Assembly: GCF_000515415.1 (NCBI RefSeq)
Contig: NZ_KI911783.1
Location: 7,055,831-7,119,830, forward strand
Source of the DNA: Bradyrhizobium sp. WSM1417
GTDB lineage: Bacteria > Pseudomonadota > Alphaproteobacteria > Rhizobiales > Xanthobacteraceae
Length of the DNA stretch: 64,000 bases
Direction: 5' to 3'
Below the pieces are notes generated by a model. It was not told the origin of the DNA and made no database searches. It saw only the letters and a program-made list of their open reading frames with translations. This document shows positions 61,731 to 64,000 of this stretch, piece by piece. A program made the position numbers and the translations under genes. Each line of letters begins with the position of its first letter. Position 1 is the stretch's first letter.

Positions 61731-64000
61731 ATGAATCCCGTCAAAGAACTGGAAAAGCACGGACAAGCCGTCTGGCTGGACTTCCTGGCCCGTGGCTTCA
61801 TCGCCAAGGGCGACCTGAAGCGGCTGATCGACACCGACGGCGTCAAGGGCGTCACTTCCAACCCGTCGATCTTCGAGAAAGCGATCGGCAGCTCGGACGA
61901 GTACGACGCGCCGATCGGCAAGGCATTGAAGCGCGGCGATCGGTCGGTCGCCGACCTGTTCGAGGCTGTCGCGATCGAGGACATCCAGAACGCGGCCGAC
62001 GTGCTGCGCCCGGTCTACGACCGCCTCAAGGGCGGCGACGGCTATGTCAGCCTGGAAGTCTCGCCCTATCTGGCGATGGACACCGCCGGCACGGTCACAG
62101 AGGCGCGGCGGCTCTGGAAGGACGTCAACCGCAAGAACCTGATGGTGAAGGTGCCGGCGACGCCGGAAGGCCTGCCGGCGATCGAGCAGCTCATCGGTGA
62201 CGGCATCAGCATCAATATCACGCTGTTGTTCTCCAGGGACGTCTATCTGCAAGTCGCCGAGGCCTATCTCGCCGGCCTGGAGACATACGTCGCAGGTGGC
62301 GGCGACCCCTCCCACGTGGCGAGCGTGGCGAGCTTTTTCGTCAGCCGCATCGACTCGGTGGTCGACAAGCAGCTCGACGAGAAGATCGCCCGCGCCAACG
62401 ACCCCAGCGAGAAGGAACGGCTCGCCGCGCTGAAGGGCAAGGTCGCGATCGCCAATGCGAAGGTCGCCTACCAGGATTACAAGCGCCTGTTCTCAGGTCC
62501 CCGCTGGGACAAGCTCGCGGCCAAGGGCGCCAAGCCGCAGCGCATGCTGTGGGCCTCGACCGGTACCAAGAACAAGGACTACAGCGACGTTCTCTATGTC
62601 GAGGAATTGATCGGTCCCGACACCATCAACACCGTGCCGCCGGCGACACTGGATGCGTTCCGCGACCACGGCACGCCGCGCGACAGCCTGGAAGAGAATG
62701 TCGACGACGCCAGGCGCGTGTTGGAAGAGCTGGAGCGCTCCGGCGTCTCGCTCGATGCCATCACCGAGGAGCTCGTCAAGGACGGCGTCAAGCAGTTCGC
62801 CGACGCCGCCGACAAGCTCTATGGCGCGGTCGCCCACAAGCGCGCCACCGTGCTCGGGCCCGCGATCGACCGCCAGCTTCTCTCGCTCGGCGACGGTCTC
62901 GGCAAGGCCGTTGCCAAGAGCACCGAGGAATGGCGCGCATCCGCCAAGATCCGCCGGCTTTGGCAGCGCGACAAATCGGTCTGGACCGACACCGACGAGG
63001 ATAAATGGCTCGGCTGGCTCGACAGCGCCGCCAAGACCGACGTCGCCGACTACGAGGATTATACAAGCCGCGTAAAAGGCCAGAAATTCTCCGACGCCGT
63101 CGTGCTCGGCATGGGCGGATCAAGCCTCGGGCCGGAGGTGCTGGCCGAGACCTTCGGCAAGAAGCCCGGGTTCCCGAAGCTGCACGTGCTGGATTCCACC
63201 GACCCGGCACAGGTGCGGGCGATGGAGGCCAGGATCGACATCGCCAACACCGTGTTCATTGTCTCCAGCAAGTCCGGCGGCACCACCGAACCGAATGCGA
63301 TGAAGGATTATTTCCACGAGCGCGTCGCGCAGGCGGTCGGGCCGAAGGTCAAGACCGGCCATCGCTTCATTGCAGTCACCGATCCCGGGTCGTCGCTGGA
63401 GAAGGCGGCGAAGACGCTGAACTACGCGCGCATCTTCTACGGCGAGCCCTCCATCGGCGGACGCTACTCGGTGCTCTCGCCGTTCGGGCTGGTGCCGGCG
63501 GCAACCGCGGGCATCGATATCAAGACCTTCGTCAAGCACGCGCTTGCGATGGCCCGCTCCTGCGGACCGGACGTGCCGCCAAGTGAGAACCCCGGCGTGC
63601 AGCTCGGTCTTGCCATGGGCCATGCAGCGCTCGAAGGTCGCGACAAGGTGACGATCCTGTCGTCGAAGAAGATCGCCGATTTCGGCGCCTGGGCCGAGCA
63701 GCTCATCGCGGAATCGACCGGCAAGGACGGCAAGGGCCTGATCCCGATCGACGGCGAGCCGCTGGGCGAGCCCGCGGTCTACGGCAATGACAGGCTCTTC
63801 ATCGACATCCGTATCGAGGGCGAGGCGGACGCCGCCCATGACTCGCAGCTTGCTGCGATCGAAGCGGCCGGCCATCCCGTCGTCCGCATCGTCATGAAGT
63901 CGATCGACCATCTCGGCCAGGAGTTCTTCCGCTTCGAGATGGCAACGGCGGTGGCGGGCAGCATCCTCGGCATCAACCCGTTCGACCAGCCGGACGTGGA
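61731..64000 (+). CDS. Bifunctional transaldolase/glucose-6-phosphate isomerase, C-terminus cut by window edge
   Basis: Starts MNPVKELEKHGQAVWLDFLAR and is open to the window end, about 756 of an expected 950 residues. The transaldolase domain (about 1-370) has VTSNPSIFEKAI and the Schiff-base lysine in NLMVKVPATPEG. The isomerase domain follows, with AVVLGMGGSSLGPEVL and the phosphate-binding FIVSSKSGGTTEPNA. Such fusions join the pentose-phosphate and glycolytic/Entner-Doudoroff routes and are typical of Rhizobiales. It is divergent from the membrane protein gene. Confidence 0.96.
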   Translation, partial: MNPVKELEKHGQAVWLDFLARGFIAKGDLKRLIDTDGVKGVTSNPSIFEKAIGSSDEYDAPIGKALKRGDRSVADLFEAVAIEDIQNAADVLRPVYDRLKGGDGYVSLEVSPYLAMDTAGTVTEARRLWKDVNRKNLMVKVPATPEGLPAIEQLIGDGISINITLLFSRDVYLQVAEAYLAGLETYVAGGGDPSHVASVASFFVSRIDSVVDKQLDEKIARANDPSEKERLAALKGKVAIANAKVAYQDYKRLFSGPRWDKLAAKGAKPQRMLWASTGTKNKDYSDVLYVEELIGPDTINTVPPATLDAFRDHGTPRDSLEENVDDARRVLEELERSGVSLDAITEELVKDGVKQFADAADKLYGAVAHKRATVLGPAIDRQLLSLGDGLGKAVAKSTEEWRASAKIRRLWQRDKSVWTDTDEDKWLGWLDSAAKTDVADYEDYTSRVKGQKFSDAVVLGMGGSSLGPEVLAETFGKKPGFPKLHVLDSTDPAQVRAMEARIDIANTVFIVSSKSGGTTEPNAMKDYFHERVAQAVGPKVKTGHRFIAVTDPGSSLEKAAKTLNYARIFYGEPSIGGRYSVLSPFGLVPAATAGIDIKTFVKHALAMARSCGPDVPPSENPGVQLGLAMGHAALEGRDKVTILSSKKIADFGAWAEQLIAESTGKDGKGLIPIDGEPLGEPAVYGNDRLFIDIRIEGEADAAHDSQLAAIEAAGHPVVRIVMKSIDHLGQEFFRFEMATAVAGSILGINPFDQPDV

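Overview
The window is GC-rich alphaproteobacterial chromosome, almost certainly Bradyrhizobium. The best evidence is a protein (36206-37375, minus) that matches my memory of the Bradyrhizobium japonicum D-tartrate dehydratase almost throughout, with all its catalytic residues in place. A transaldolase-glucose-6-phosphate isomerase fusion, a pqqABCDE operon, an intracellular PHA depolymerase and many GC-rich palindromic repeats also fit. I see no rRNA, tRNA, phage, insertion sequence or CRISPR array. Genes are tightly packed and look intact. Two run off the window: a GMC oxidoreductase at the left edge and the Tal-Pgi fusion at the right.

Layout. 1-10 kb: scattered catabolic and stress genes (GMC oxidoreductase, two AraC regulators, SMP-30 lactonase, an enolase-superfamily enzyme, glutathione transferase, PHA depolymerase, a catalase-like protein). 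10.5-19.1 kb: a six-gene ABC-uptake operon with two oxidoreductases, divergent from an XRE-cupin regulator. 19.3-24.3 kb: a hybrid histidine kinase, small enzymes and an amino-acid-type binding protein. 24.5-31.3 kb: an RND efflux pair and a CPA2 antiporter with universal-stress domains. 31.7-40.1 kb: an MFS/AraC pair, malonyl-CoA decarboxylase, GIY-YIG protein, tarD, and an amidase-glutathione peroxidase-DUF3297 unit, interspersed with most of the repeats. 40.4-45.5 kb: pqqABCDE, with a peptidase translationally coupled to pqqE. 45.7-50.4 kb: a three-gene 2-oxoacid:ferredoxin oxidoreductase operon. 50.4-55.5 kb: a membrane cyclase with a sulfatase-modifying-factor domain plus a small exported partner, then an ArsR-led four-gene operon. 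55.7-60.5 kb: prkA-yeaH-spoVR. 60.8-64 kb: a membrane protein and Tal-Pgi.

The most notable signals are these. A palindromic repeat family (nine copies, plus two unrelated elements) always lies within about 60 bp of a stop codon or overlaps one. A perfect EcfG-type general-stress promoter precedes prkA. Two identical-arm palindromes cover the arsR promoter and start codon. A long stem-loop separates pqqA from pqqB. A GltD-like flavoprotein fused to a ferredoxin is coupled to KorAB. A class III cyclase is fused through a membrane segment to a formylglycine-generating-enzyme-like domain. A catalase-family protein appears to lack its distal histidine.
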